Part shown: piece by piece, positions 33,584-42,889 of the stretch
Numbering within the stretch: position 1 is the stretch's first letter
How the letters are laid out: the number at the start of each line of letters is the position of its first letter
From: JACRLW01 sp046349595
Lineage (GTDB): Bacteria > Planctomycetota > UBA1135 > UBA2386
DNA length: 64,000 nucleotides
Assembly (NCBI GenBank): GCA_046349595.1
Contig: JAXMCA010000003.1
Coordinates: 186,001 to 250,000, forward strand
Direction of reading: 5' to 3'
Program-made: the position numbers and the translations under genes
The notes under the pieces: model-generated
Told to the model about the DNA's origin: nothing
The model's input: only the letters and a program-made list of their open reading frames with translations
The model's database searches: none

Positions 33584-34609
33584 TCAACCCGCCACGAGCT
33601 CGACGATCGCCACGGCCGACTCGGTCGGCACGATGCGTTCCATCCTCAGTCCCGCCAGCTTCGCGAGCGCGGCGTATTCCTCCGCGGTGCGCTCCTGCCC
33701 GCCCGGGCCGACGAGCATCATCATGTCGAGCATCTTGCCGGGGTGCGGTGTGTCGCCGTGCGGGAGCACCATCTCGACGAGGAGGATGCGGCCGCCCGGG
33801 TTCATCGCCTCGCGGCAGCACCTGAGGATGTCGACGCACTGCGACTCGGGCCAGTCGTGGATGACGTGCGACAGCAGGTAGACGTCTCCGCCCTTCGGCA
33901 CGCGCTCGAAGAAGCTGCCCCCCTCGACGGTGACGCGATCCTTCATGCCGGATGCGGCGAGACCAGCGTGCACGTCACGCACCACGTGCGGCAGGTCGAA
34001 GAGGATGCCCTTCGCACGCGGCGCCTTGCCCAGGACGGTCGTGAGCAGCAGGCCCGACGCACCGCCGACGTCGACGATCGTCCCACACTTCGAGAAGTCG
34101 TAGGCCGCCGCGACGGCCGCGGGCTCCATGCCGTGGATGCCGACCATCGTCTCGCTGAACAGTGCGGCTTCGTCGGGGTGCTTGCCGAGCCACTCGAAGA
34201 TGTTCATGCCGAAGGTCTTCTCGTAGGCGCTCCGGCCCGCCTCCAGCGAATGGAGCATCTCGGAGAAGCCTGCGATCCAGCTCGGATGGGCGAGGGTGAG
34301 GATGGTCGCGCGCGCCGCACCGGGAGCGCCGGTCCGCAGCGCGCGTCCGATCGGCGTGAGCGCGAAGCGGTGCGACTCGTCCTCGGTGAGCACGCCCATC
34401 GACGCCAGCGTGCGCAGGAATCGGCCGAGCGAAGGGGCGTGCGTCGCCGTCTTCTTCGCGAGCGTCGCCGCGTCGAGCGGTCCGTCGGCGAGGTGATCGG
34501 CGATGCCGAGCCGCGCCGCGGCGAAGGCGATGTGCGAGGTCCAGTGCGCGAAGGCCATCCGGACCAGGGGCACGTGCGGGGGAAGACCGAGGTCCTGGTT
34601 CGCATCCAT
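33584..34609 (-). CDS. O-methyltransferase, family 2 type
   Basis: A 341-residue SAM-dependent methyltransferase. The N-terminal part (about 10-100) is the winged-helix dimerisation domain of family-2 O-methyltransferases (HIAFAAARLGIADHLADGP, RFLRTLASMGVL). The catalytic Rossmann part has the SAM motif IVDVGGASG (178-186) and the segment LSHVIHDWPE with His 251 and Asp 252, matching the HDW motif where His acts as base. Family members methylate hydroxyl groups of secondary metabolites such as polyketides, phenylpropanoids or demethylspheroidene-like compounds. ATG 34609 is preferred because longer frames run into repeat copy B, which begins 9 bases upstream. No biosynthetic cluster is seen, so the substrate is open. 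Confidence 0.88.
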   Translation of the reverse strand: MDANQDLGLPPHVPLVRMAFAHWTSHIAFAAARLGIADHLADGPLDAATLAKKTATHAPSLGRFLRTLASMGVLTEDESHRFALTPIGRALRTGAPGAARATILTLAHPSWIAGFSEMLHSLEAGRSAYEKTFGMNIFEWLGKHPDEAALFSETMVGIHGMEPAAVAAAYDFSKCGTIVDVGGASGLLLTTVLGKAPRAKGILFDLPHVVRDVHAGLAASGMKDRVTVEGGSFFERVPKGGDVYLLSHVIHDWPESQCVDILRCCREAMNPGGRILLVEMVLPHGDTPHPGKMLDMMMLVGPGGQERTAEEYAALAKLAGLRMERIVPTESAVAIVELVAG

Positions 34610-34618
34610 GGGTCCGGA

Positions 34619-34751
34619 GGCCGGAGAATCATCGCGCGAAGCGACGATTCGGAGGCCGAAGGGCCCCAGCAAACAAAGCGACCTGGGCCTTTCTGGTCGG
34701 CGCGCCGCGGCGACGCGGCAACCCGAATGGGTTGCGGCCCAGGCCGCGATG
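34619..34751. repeat. Structured intergenic repeat, copy B
   Basis: A second copy of the element at 12116-12247, here between two divergent genes. The boxed features are conserved: GGCC-GGA-GAATC ... GATTC-GGA-GGCC, the outer inverted repeat (34678-34689 with 34736-34747, one A-C mismatch) and the inner hairpin GCAACCC-GAAT-GGGTTGC (34718-34735). The inner loop differs (GAAT versus TT) while both stem arms are identical, as expected for a conserved structure. It begins 9 bases upstream of the leftward methyltransferase start. Confidence 0.8.
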
Positions 34752-34887
34752 GGAAGGCTGATCGCGGAGCGACGGACGGCGCGATCGGGTGGGATTCTTC
34801 CCGCGGACGCTTCAGGGTTTCAACGATCCCGCCGTTCCGGAGTCGGCATCCCGAAAGCCGCGCACGACGCCGCCAGGGCCTCGACGC

Positions 34888-34893
34888 TACGCT
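34888..34893 (+). promoter_or_regulatory. TACGCT box 7 nt before the CTG start of the ABC-F gene
   Basis: A TAnnnT hexamer positioned so that transcription would begin at or next to the proposed CTG start at 34901. No -35 element is evident at the usual distance. Confidence 0.35.
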
Positions 34894-34900
34894 CCCGTCT

Positions 34901-36853
<1,953 letters not shown>

Positions 36854-36961
36854 TCCGGGTTCCTCCCTGCGAGCGAGTTCACCCTGCGGAACACGCCGAG
36901 GTCACACGGTCGATCACTGCCAGCATCCGATGTCGATCGGGCGGCGACGCACGAACGCCGA

Positions 36962-37354
36962 CTACGCAATCACCTCGACCGTCGCTCGTTTGCCCGGCGA
37001 TTTCGCCAGAGCCTTGTCGCAGGTGACCAGGGTGGCATCCAGGGCCTCGGCCAAAGCCACGTAGGCTGCGTCATAGGCAGTGAGGTTGCCGCGGAGTTCG
37101 AACACGCGCTCGAGCAGACTCGAATGGCCATGCCTCGTGATCGGAAACAAGGCGAGATCCTCGATCGCCTCTCGGAGTCGGGTCGCGGACACCTGACCTG
37201 CCCTCGCAAGACGCCGCAGGACCTGCAACACCTCGATATCGAGGAGATGCGGTGCATGAAGGGGCTCGACTCCGAGGATGCGTTCATCCACACGTCGACC
37301 GAGTTCGGTGTCGAACAGCAACTCGACCATCGCCGATGCATCGACCACGATCAT
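36962..37354 (-). CDS. vapC: VapC-type PIN-domain ribonuclease toxin
   Basis: A 130-residue PIN-domain protein. The four acidic metal-binding residues are in place: Asp 5 (MIVVDAS), Glu 41, Asp 95 and Asp 113 (VTCDKAL). VapC toxins cleave specific RNAs, often initiator tRNA or the sarcin-ricin loop, until bound by their antitoxin. The ATG overlaps the stop of the antitoxin gene by four bases (ATGA), the classic type II toxin-antitoxin arrangement. A longer reading frame upstream exists but would overlap the antitoxin entirely and adds no PIN sequence, so 37354 is chosen. The RNA target cannot be predicted. Confidence 0.9.
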   Translation of the reverse strand: MIVVDASAMVELLFDTELGRRVDERILGVEPLHAPHLLDIEVLQVLRRLARAGQVSATRLREAIEDLALFPITRHGHSSLLERVFELRGNLTAYDAAYVALAEALDATLVTCDKALAKSPGKRATVEVIA

Positions 37355-37581
37355 GCCGAATCGCGTTCCTTGCGAACGGTGGCCGCCGCCGATTCGGCCA
37401 ACTTGACGGCCTTGCGCGTACGCAGACGCTCCCGGATCTCCGACGGTGTGGGTGTCGATGCGAAGTGCGTGATCTCCGCGAGAAGCAACTCCGAGAGCGA
37501 CATGCCCGCCTGAGCCGCTCTCACCTTGAGCTTCCTGTGCACCGCGTCCGGGACATTCCGGATCTGGATCATCCTTGCCAT
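37351..37581 (-). CDS. vapB: FitA/VapB-type ribbon-helix-helix antitoxin
   Basis: A 76-residue antitoxin. The N-terminal ribbon-helix-helix is clear: MIQIRNVPDAVHRKLKVRAA, then GMSLSELLLAEI, where the MIQIRNVP strand inserts into DNA. The C-terminal tail (about 45-76, Arg/Lys/Ala-rich) would bind and block the toxin. ATG 37581 has GGGGGC just upstream; ATG 37572 is an internal alternative. It is first in the operon, with the toxin following by ATGA overlap. A consensus TTGACA and a TGCATGCA palindrome lie directly upstream, suggesting autoregulation by the VapBC complex. Confidence 0.88.
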   Translation of the reverse strand: MARMIQIRNVPDAVHRKLKVRAAQAGMSLSELLLAEITHFASTPTPSEIRERLRTRKAVKLAESAAATVRKERDSA

Positions 37582-37587
37582 GCCCCC

Positions 37588-37616
37588 AACATGTCTGCAT
37601 GCACTTTGCATGTCAA
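37588..37616 (-). promoter_or_regulatory. vapBC promoter and probable operator
   Basis: On the minus strand TTGACA (complement of 37611-37616) is followed by a 17-nt spacer and CATGTT (complement of 37588-37593), 6 nt before the ATG. Between them lies the palindrome TGCATGCA (37596-37603), and ACATG/CATGT half sites flank it. The -35 is a perfect consensus, the -10 is weak. The palindromes suit binding by a ribbon-helix-helix antitoxin. Confidence 0.55.
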
Positions 37617-37676
37617 GGCATCAAGCGCGCGTAGTGCCGGGACCTTCGGCGGACTCGCGGCCGGATGCACCCGGAC

Positions 37677-39497
37677 CTATCGGATGACGACCGCGACCGG
37701 CAGTGACTGTGTGATCACGCGCCCGCTCGGGTCGAAGTCGAGGCTCACGCCCTGGAGCGGGATGCCGAGGGGAAGACCGGAGACGGTGAAGGAGTTCGCG
37801 CCGCGGTCGTCGAGACGGCCGAGGAAGGCGGGATGGCCCGATGCGAACAGGCCGCCGAGCTCGCCGAGCGAGGGATCGAGGCCGAAGAACCAGCCGCTGG
37901 GGAAGGCGCCGGGCACGACGGTCAACGCGGTGAAGTAGACGTCGCCGGGGACACCGCGCGTGCGGCGCAGCTCGAGGTCGCCGAAGGGAAGGCCCGGGCG
38001 GAGCTCGAAGCAGAAGGCGCCGGGCACGTCGGCGTGGAAGGTGTCGACGCGCGTGCCGTGCATGTTGGTGTTGGTGGCGAAGTACTCGTGGAAGCCGATG
38101 CCGAAGGCTCCGCGTGACCAGGTCGTGTCGGTCGTGGTGAGCAGCGTTGCGCCGTCCAGCGTGAAGGTGAGCTGTGCGCCCCTGGCTTCGATGCGGAAGC
38201 GTCGCCACGCGGTGCCGATGACGTGGTGCGGCGCAGGAAGCAGATCGGTGAGCACGCCACCCTGCACGCGCAGACACTGCACGCGGCCATCGTGGGAATC
38301 CCAGGTCAGCGCGTAGCAGGCGCCCTGCTGGGACTGCGTGCCGTCGAAGGCGCCCGAGGCGTTGTCGCGCACGAAGAGGCCGATGCGTTCGAAACCGTTC
38401 GGCGCGAGCTGCGGGCGGTACTCGCACAGCAGATCGGCCTGCACGGCGACGTCGGCACAGAGGCCCGGATCGATGCGCAGCGAGTCGGTGCCGCCCGACG
38501 GATCCATGATGCGCAGCGCGGTCGCGTCGCCGCTCGGCGGCGCAGGCAAGGTGGGCACGGCGATCGGCGTGGTGAACTTCGTGCGCCAGGCACCGATCTG
38601 CGGCGTGCCCGGGAAGGTGTCGTGCAGGGGGAAGCTCGGTGCTGCGATCGCGGGATAGCGCCAGCTCGCGAAAGGCCCTTCGTCGCTGAGCAGCACGTGC
38701 AACTGCGGATCGGCGAGCACGGCGTCGACCGTGGTGCGCACGCCGTCGACCTCCATGCGCCGCGCGACGAGGCGGATGCCGTGGCTGTAGTCGACGTGCC
38801 CGAAGGTGTGCACCTTCGACAGCGGCTGGATCGGTGTGCCGTTCTGGTAGTGCCAGCCGTAGATCACGACGCGGTCGGGCCACGACGCGATCAGCGCGGA
38901 GGCGACCACGTCCTTCTTGATGCCGGCGACCAGCAGGTCCTGCGGACGCGCACCGCGCTGCGACTCGATCTGCAGATGGTGCTGGTAGAACAGGTCGACC
39001 GAGAGGATGTCGTAGGTCGACGGGCTGTACGGGAAGGGCGCGAGCTTCACCGCGGATTGCGCCCAGATCGCGTCGACCATGCGGCGCGTCGGCAGCACGC
39101 AGTCGACGCTGTCGGCCACCGCCTGGGCGAGCGTCGGCGTCATCGGCATGCGGAACCAGTCGGCGTCGCTGCCGATGCCGAGGTAGTCGGGCGCGACGAA
39201 GAAGGTCGCGGTGCGCAACCGGCCGTTGATCGTCGCGCTGGTCGTCACCGGGACGAGGTGGCGCAGGAAGTCCGGCACGTTCCCCCCCATCAGCTCGTGC
39301 ACGAGCAGATCCTCGCGCTGTGCGAGTGTGAGCCCGCGCAGGCTCGGCAACAGCGCACTGCCGGTCACCGCGTTCGAACTGCGCGGTGCGAAGGTCGGCG
39401 AAGGCGGATACTGCGCCGGGATCGTCGAGCAGGCCCCGGCGAGAAGCAGCGGGAACAGCCCCGCGATCGGACTCTTTGTGCGAACGGGCCGGCGCAT
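37677..39497 (-). CDS. Exported protein with an unnamed conserved N-terminal domain and the shared tail domain
   Basis: A 606-residue exported protein with a signal sequence (SPIAGLFPLLLAGACS) that is almost a lipobox. Residues about 45-270 form a compact, highly conserved-looking domain: VPDFLRHLVPVTTSATINGR, PDYLGIGSDADWFRMPMTP, LPTRRMVDAIW, LLVAGIKKDVV, VVIYGWHYQNGTPIQPLS, VDYSHGIRL and LLSDEG. The run of Asp, His, Lys and Tyr residues suggests an enzyme, but I cannot name the family. Residues about 320-480 look like a jelly-roll laminin/concanavalin-like domain. The C-terminus (GANSFTVSGLPLGIPLQG, VSLDFDP, LPVAVVIR) resembles the shared tail of other exported proteins here. A TAGGAT box ends 9 nt before the ATG. 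Confidence 0.8.
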   Translation of the reverse strand: MRRPVRTKSPIAGLFPLLLAGACSTIPAQYPPSPTFAPRSSNAVTGSALLPSLRGLTLAQREDLLVHELMGGNVPDFLRHLVPVTTSATINGRLRTATFFVAPDYLGIGSDADWFRMPMTPTLAQAVADSVDCVLPTRRMVDAIWAQSAVKLAPFPYSPSTYDILSVDLFYQHHLQIESQRGARPQDLLVAGIKKDVVASALIASWPDRVVIYGWHYQNGTPIQPLSKVHTFGHVDYSHGIRLVARRMEVDGVRTTVDAVLADPQLHVLLSDEGPFASWRYPAIAAPSFPLHDTFPGTPQIGAWRTKFTTPIAVPTLPAPPSGDATALRIMDPSGGTDSLRIDPGLCADVAVQADLLCEYRPQLAPNGFERIGLFVRDNASGAFDGTQSQQGACYALTWDSHDGRVQCLRVQGGVLTDLLPAPHHVIGTAWRRFRIEARGAQLTFTLDGATLLTTTDTTWSRGAFGIGFHEYFATNTNMHGTRVDTFHADVPGAFCFELRPGLPFGDLELRRTRGVPGDVYFTALTVVPGAFPSGWFFGLDPSLGELGGLFASGHPAFLGRLDDRGANSFTVSGLPLGIPLQGVSLDFDPSGRVITQSLPVAVVIR

Positions 39498-39506
39498 GGG
39501 AAGCGA

Positions 39507-39512
39507 ATCCTA
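39507..39512 (-). promoter_or_regulatory. TAGGAT box 9 nt before ATG 39497
   Basis: On the minus strand TAGGAT sits 9 nt before the start codon of the exported protein, with no Shine-Dalgarno sequence between. The same hexamer occurs at nearly the same distance at 55691-55696 and 58042-58047. Confidence 0.45.
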
Positions 39513-39530
39513 GGCTGCGGGCCGCGCGGG

Positions 39531-39548
39531 AGGATCCCGGGATCGCGG
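39531..39548. repeat. 18-bp shared sequence around a GATCCCGGGATC palindrome, copy 2
   Basis: Identical to 26172-26189. Here it lies 34 bases upstream of a leftward start codon, just beyond the TAGGAT box, where a -35 element or operator would be expected. Confidence 0.3.
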
Positions 39549-39840
39549 TCTCACCGCGAATGCCGGTCGACCGACGCATCGCGCTCGGTCCGAAGCACAC
39601 GGAAGCTCCAGGGCGTCGGAATTCGCGGGACGCGACGGTGCATCGAGCACTTTGTCACACGGCGCCGACCCTGCCGACCGTGAGGCTTCCGCGGACCGTC
39701 CGATGACTGCCACGATCACGCTCCCCCACCCAGTTGCGACAGCCGGATCGCATCTGCGATCGGCCTCCGACACCGAAGCGAGCCGGTCGAATCATCCGTC
39801 GGGCCCGATAGACTCCGACCGCTCCCCCTCTCGGTGCCGA

Positions 39841-40425
39841 ATGCGCTCGGTATCGCCCACTCCCGAAGGATCTCCGGACCCGGTGGATCCGTTCACCGAC
39901 GCCATCCTGCGGATGATCCCCAGGATGCGCACCTTCGCTCGATTGCGACTCGGGCGCCGGGTTCGCAGCATGGCGACGAGCGCAGACATTGCGCAGTCGG
40001 CCTGTCGGCATCTCCTGGAGCTCCGCGGACGATTCGAGTTCCTCGGCGATGCGGCGCTCGCTTCGCTGGTCGACACGGTGGTGGATCACAAGATCTGCGA
40101 GAAGGCGCGCGCAGCTCGATCAGCCCGCCGCAACGCCGGGAGCATCGAGCCGATCGACGACCTCGATCGCCTCGCGACCCACCGGGGAGCCTCACCGCCC
40201 GACGTCGCGATGGAGCGGGAGCGCCAGCAACTGCTCGCGTTCCACCTCGAGCGCCTGCCGACCCGCGATGCCGAAGCCCTCGTGCTGCGCCACGTGCTCG
40301 GCCTGGGACAGGAGGAAGTCGCCGCGCATCTGGGGCTGACCCTGTCCGCGACACGCAATGTCCTGTTCCGCGCACGGAGCCGACTCGCGGCCGCAATGCG
40401 TCGGTCGGAACGCGAACCGAGGTGA
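39841..40425 (+). CDS. ECF-type sigma-70 factor
   Basis: A 194-residue sigma factor. Region 2 covers about 18-100 (FTDAILRMIPRMRTFARLRLGRRVR, then TSADIAQSACRHLLELRG, where SADIAQSA is the planctomycete ECF version of the region 2.2 core-binding motif). Region 4 covers about 125-185 with the helix-turn-helix EALVLRHVLGLGQEEVAAHLGLTLSATRNVLFRARSRL. ATG 39841 is preferred; 39703 would add 46 residues of no recognisable sequence. Two kinase-FGE genes follow at once (4-base gap, then an ATGA overlap), so the sigma factor and kinases very likely form one operon. It probably directs a regulon responding to a signal sensed by those kinases. No anti-sigma gene is evident. Confidence 0.87.
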   Translation: MRSVSPTPEGSPDPVDPFTDAILRMIPRMRTFARLRLGRRVRSMATSADIAQSACRHLLELRGRFEFLGDAALASLVDTVVDHKICEKARAARSARRNAGSIEPIDDLDRLATHRGASPPDVAMERERQQLLAFHLERLPTRDAEALVLRHVLGLGQEEVAAHLGLTLSATRNVLFRARSRLAAAMRRSEREPR

Positions 40426-40429
40426 CGCC

Positions 40430-42889
40430 GTGGACGATCTGCCAACCCGGTTCCCCGCAGATCGTCGTGACGAGATCCCCGAAGACGCACGCGAGTGGAT
40501 CCGCGTCCGCGCCGAACGCCTCGCCGACGCCACACCCGAACTCCGCGCGCGCTACCTCCGCGCACTGGCTCGGACGCGACCTGAGCTGACCGAAGCTCTC
40601 GATCAGACCCTGACGGCAACGTCGATCGAATCCGTGCAGCGGAGCATCGGTCCAATCCGCACGGTGCGCCGCCTCGGCGGTGGTCAGGTCGAAGTCTGGC
40701 TCGCGGTCGACGAGCGGATCGACACACCGGTGGTCCTCAAGACCGGCGCCAGCGATGGATCCTCCTCATCGGGTTGGCCGGAAGCGATCGAACGGGAGCG
40801 TGATGCAGGTCTGTGCATCGATGTGCCGGGTGTGCCGCGCATCCTCGAGTCCGGCTGCCTGGGTGGTTCGCGCTATCTCGTGCGCGAGTTCGTACCCGGG
40901 ACCCCGATGTCCGAGTGGATCGCCCAACGCCGCGCCGAACGGCCGCTCGGAATCGAGCCGGACAACAGCGAAGTGCGGGAGATCGTGGGATGCATCGCGC
41001 GGGCGGCACGCGTGGTCGGGGGTCTGCACGACGCCGGATGGGTCCACGGCGACCTGAAGCCCGGCAACATCCTGGTGGGAGTCGACGGACGGGCACACGT
41101 GGTGGATCTCGGGTGCGCGACACGCCTCGGCAGCGCTCTCTGCAACTCGGGCACTCCTGCGTACGCGGCACCCGAGCGACTGTCCGATCCGTCGCCGAAG
41201 GCCGCGATTCCCAACGACGTCTGGGCGCTCGGAGTCGCACTGTTCGAGTGCATCGCCCTTCGTCTCCCGTTCTGCGCCGTCGACCGCGACTCACTCCTGC
41301 TCGAGATCCTGTCGGCTCCGCTGCCGGACACGGTCGATCACCTGGCCTGGAGCGTGCCCCAGGTCGGTACGGTGATCCGATGGGCACTCGATCGCGATCC
41401 GGATCGACGCTGTCCGAGTGCGATCGCGTTCGCGGAGGATCTCGAACGCGCGCTGTCCGGCACTCCCACGCACGCCTCCCGATTGCATCGACGCCGCAGA
41501 CATCGGCGCACCACACTCTGGATCGCATGCGTGGCACTGCTGTGCGCGGCGACGAGCAGGATCGGGACGACGACACCGGGCGGCGACAACGAGCTGTCTC
41601 GCCTCCTCTCGACGACGCGCTGGATCGAAGTGGCCACGCGCGAGGCGGACGGGATCTGGCCGGCATGGCCCGAGAACCGTCGGCGCATCGAGGAATGGCT
41701 GGAACGACACGCGATTCCTCTGCAGGCCCGACGCGAAGCCCTGCTGCGCGCGATCGGTGGCACGGTCACTCTGGAGCGCGGGAGACTGCAGACCGAGTAC
41801 GAGGCCATCTCGCGGTTCTTCGACCCCGTGCAGGGTGTCTACACCGACATGGAGCATCGACTCGCGATCGCACGGAGCATCGAGTCGAGGACCGCGAGTG
41901 ACCACTCTGCAGATTGGACATCCGCCGCGGCCCGGATCGGCCGCGATGCCCGGTTCACGGGATTCCATCTTCGCCCCCTGGTCGGACTCGAACCGATCGG
42001 TCCGGACCCGCGGAGCGGGCTCGAGGAGTTCCACGACCTCGCCTCGGCAGTTCCTGGACGTCCTTCTCCCTCTCGCGATGCAGAGGGTCGATTGGTGCTC
42101 GATGATCGGCACGGGATCGTCTTCGTGCTGGTTCCCGGCCTCACGACCACCTTGGGCGAACAGAGGTCCGATCCAAGCGCCCCGAACTACGACCCTGTCG
42201 CCGCCGACTTCGCCACGCCCGAGACCTTGACGCTCGCACCCTTCCTGCTCTCGAAGTTCGAGCTCACGAACGGACAGTGGTCGAGACTGAGCGGACAATC
42301 GACGCCGTCCTACTTCCGACCCGGTGTCCGTTACGGATCCGATCCCGCGATCACGGACCGACACCCGGTCGAACAGGCCTCCTGGTTCGAGGCACGCCGG
42401 ATCCTCGCGCGCGGTGGGATGGACCTGCCCACCGAAGCTCAATGGGAGTGCGTGGCACGATGCGGAGCCGACCCGGTTCCCACGCGACGCGGCGATCCCA
42501 CCACCCTGCGGACCCACGAGAACCTCTGCGCGCCTCGAGCCCCACGGCAGGATGCCTCGAGCAGCGAACCCGTCGACGACGGCGACGGGTTCGAGTTCAC
42601 GGCGCCGGTCGGTTCCTTCGAAGCCGACCACCTCGGATTCCACGACCTGCTCGGCAATGTCGCCGAGTGGTGTCGTGATGCCTGGGGAGCATATGGTCCT
42701 GACAACGGCCCGCGCCCGATCGACGGCTTGCGCGACCCGGAGAGCAGACACCGAACCTATCGCGGCGGAACCTACGCGCATCGACCTGAGAACTGCCGCA
42801 TCGGATTGCGGTACGACGACCTCCCCGATCGCCGCAGTCCGATGATCGGCGTCCGTCCGATGCGCGCGCTGCCGGAGTCGCACGAATGA
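40430..42889 (+). CDS. Ser/Thr kinase-transmembrane-FGE domain fusion 1
   Basis: An 819-residue membrane protein. GTG 40430 lies 4 bases after the sigma stop. Residues about 75-345 are a protein kinase domain: a degenerate glycine loop (GGGQVEVW), Lys 104 (VVLK), catalytic loop HGDLKPGN (206-213, HGD for HRD), DLG (226-228, for DFG) and an APE block. A helix near 361-379 spans the membrane. The C-terminal part (about 590-819) is an FGE-sulfatase-like domain with SKFELTNGQW, PVEQASWFEA, LPTEAQWE, GNVAEW and YRGGTY, but it has only one Cys in the terminal region, not the Cys pair used for formylglycine formation. The periplasmic domain is thus more likely a ligand sensor than an enzyme. Kinase activity is plausible but the changed motifs leave doubt. 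Confidence 0.87.
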   Translation: MDDLPTRFPADRRDEIPEDAREWIRVRAERLADATPELRARYLRALARTRPELTEALDQTLTATSIESVQRSIGPIRTVRRLGGGQVEVWLAVDERIDTPVVLKTGASDGSSSSGWPEAIERERDAGLCIDVPGVPRILESGCLGGSRYLVREFVPGTPMSEWIAQRRAERPLGIEPDNSEVREIVGCIARAARVVGGLHDAGWVHGDLKPGNILVGVDGRAHVVDLGCATRLGSALCNSGTPAYAAPERLSDPSPKAAIPNDVWALGVALFECIALRLPFCAVDRDSLLLEILSAPLPDTVDHLAWSVPQVGTVIRWALDRDPDRRCPSAIAFAEDLERALSGTPTHASRLHRRRRHRRTTLWIACVALLCAATSRIGTTTPGGDNELSRLLSTTRWIEVATREADGIWPAWPENRRRIEEWLERHAIPLQARREALLRAIGGTVTLERGRLQTEYEAISRFFDPVQGVYTDMEHRLAIARSIESRTASDHSADWTSAAARIGRDARFTGFHLRPLVGLEPIGPDPRSGLEEFHDLASAVPGRPSPSRDAEGRLVLDDRHGIVFVLVPGLTTTLGEQRSDPSAPNYDPVAADFATPETLTLAPFLLSKFELTNGQWSRLSGQSTPSYFRPGVRYGSDPAITDRHPVEQASWFEARRILARGGMDLPTEAQWECVARCGADPVPTRRGDPTTLRTHENLCAPRAPRQDASSSEPVDDGDGFEFTAPVGSFEADHLGFHDLLGNVAEWCRDAWGAYGPDNGPRPIDGLRDPESRHRTYRGGTYAHRPENCRIGLRYDDLPDRRSPMIGVRPMRALPESHE

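Larger units (their letters stand above)
34610..34900. other. Divergent intergenic region, about 290 bases
   Basis: Holds repeat copy B (34619-34751) and then about 150 bases without recognisable genes. A TACGCT hexamer at 34888-34893 lies 7 nt before the likely start of the ABC-F gene. An in-frame ATG for ABC-F at 34727 falls inside the repeat and would add 58 residues with no family similarity, so I treat this stretch as non-coding. Confidence 0.5.
39498..39840. other. Divergent intergenic region, about 340 bases
   Basis: Lies between the leftward exported-protein gene and the rightward sigma factor. It holds the TAGGAT box (39507-39512), the second copy of the palindromic 18-mer (39531-39548) followed by a small CGCGGT/ACCGCG hairpin, and TAGACT (39809-39814) upstream of the sigma gene. 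The sigma frame stays open to an ATG at 39703, so part may be coding. Confidence 0.4.

Noticed and set aside
36962..37600. A 212-residue version of the PIN-domain protein
   Set aside because: The additional 82 residues read through the antitoxin gene in another frame and have no PIN similarity; the toxin starts naturally at 37354 with an ATGA overlap.
40430..42889. Kinase-FGE protein as a sulfatase-maturing enzyme
   Set aside because: The terminal region has one Cys instead of the catalytic pair, and no sulfatase gene lies nearby.
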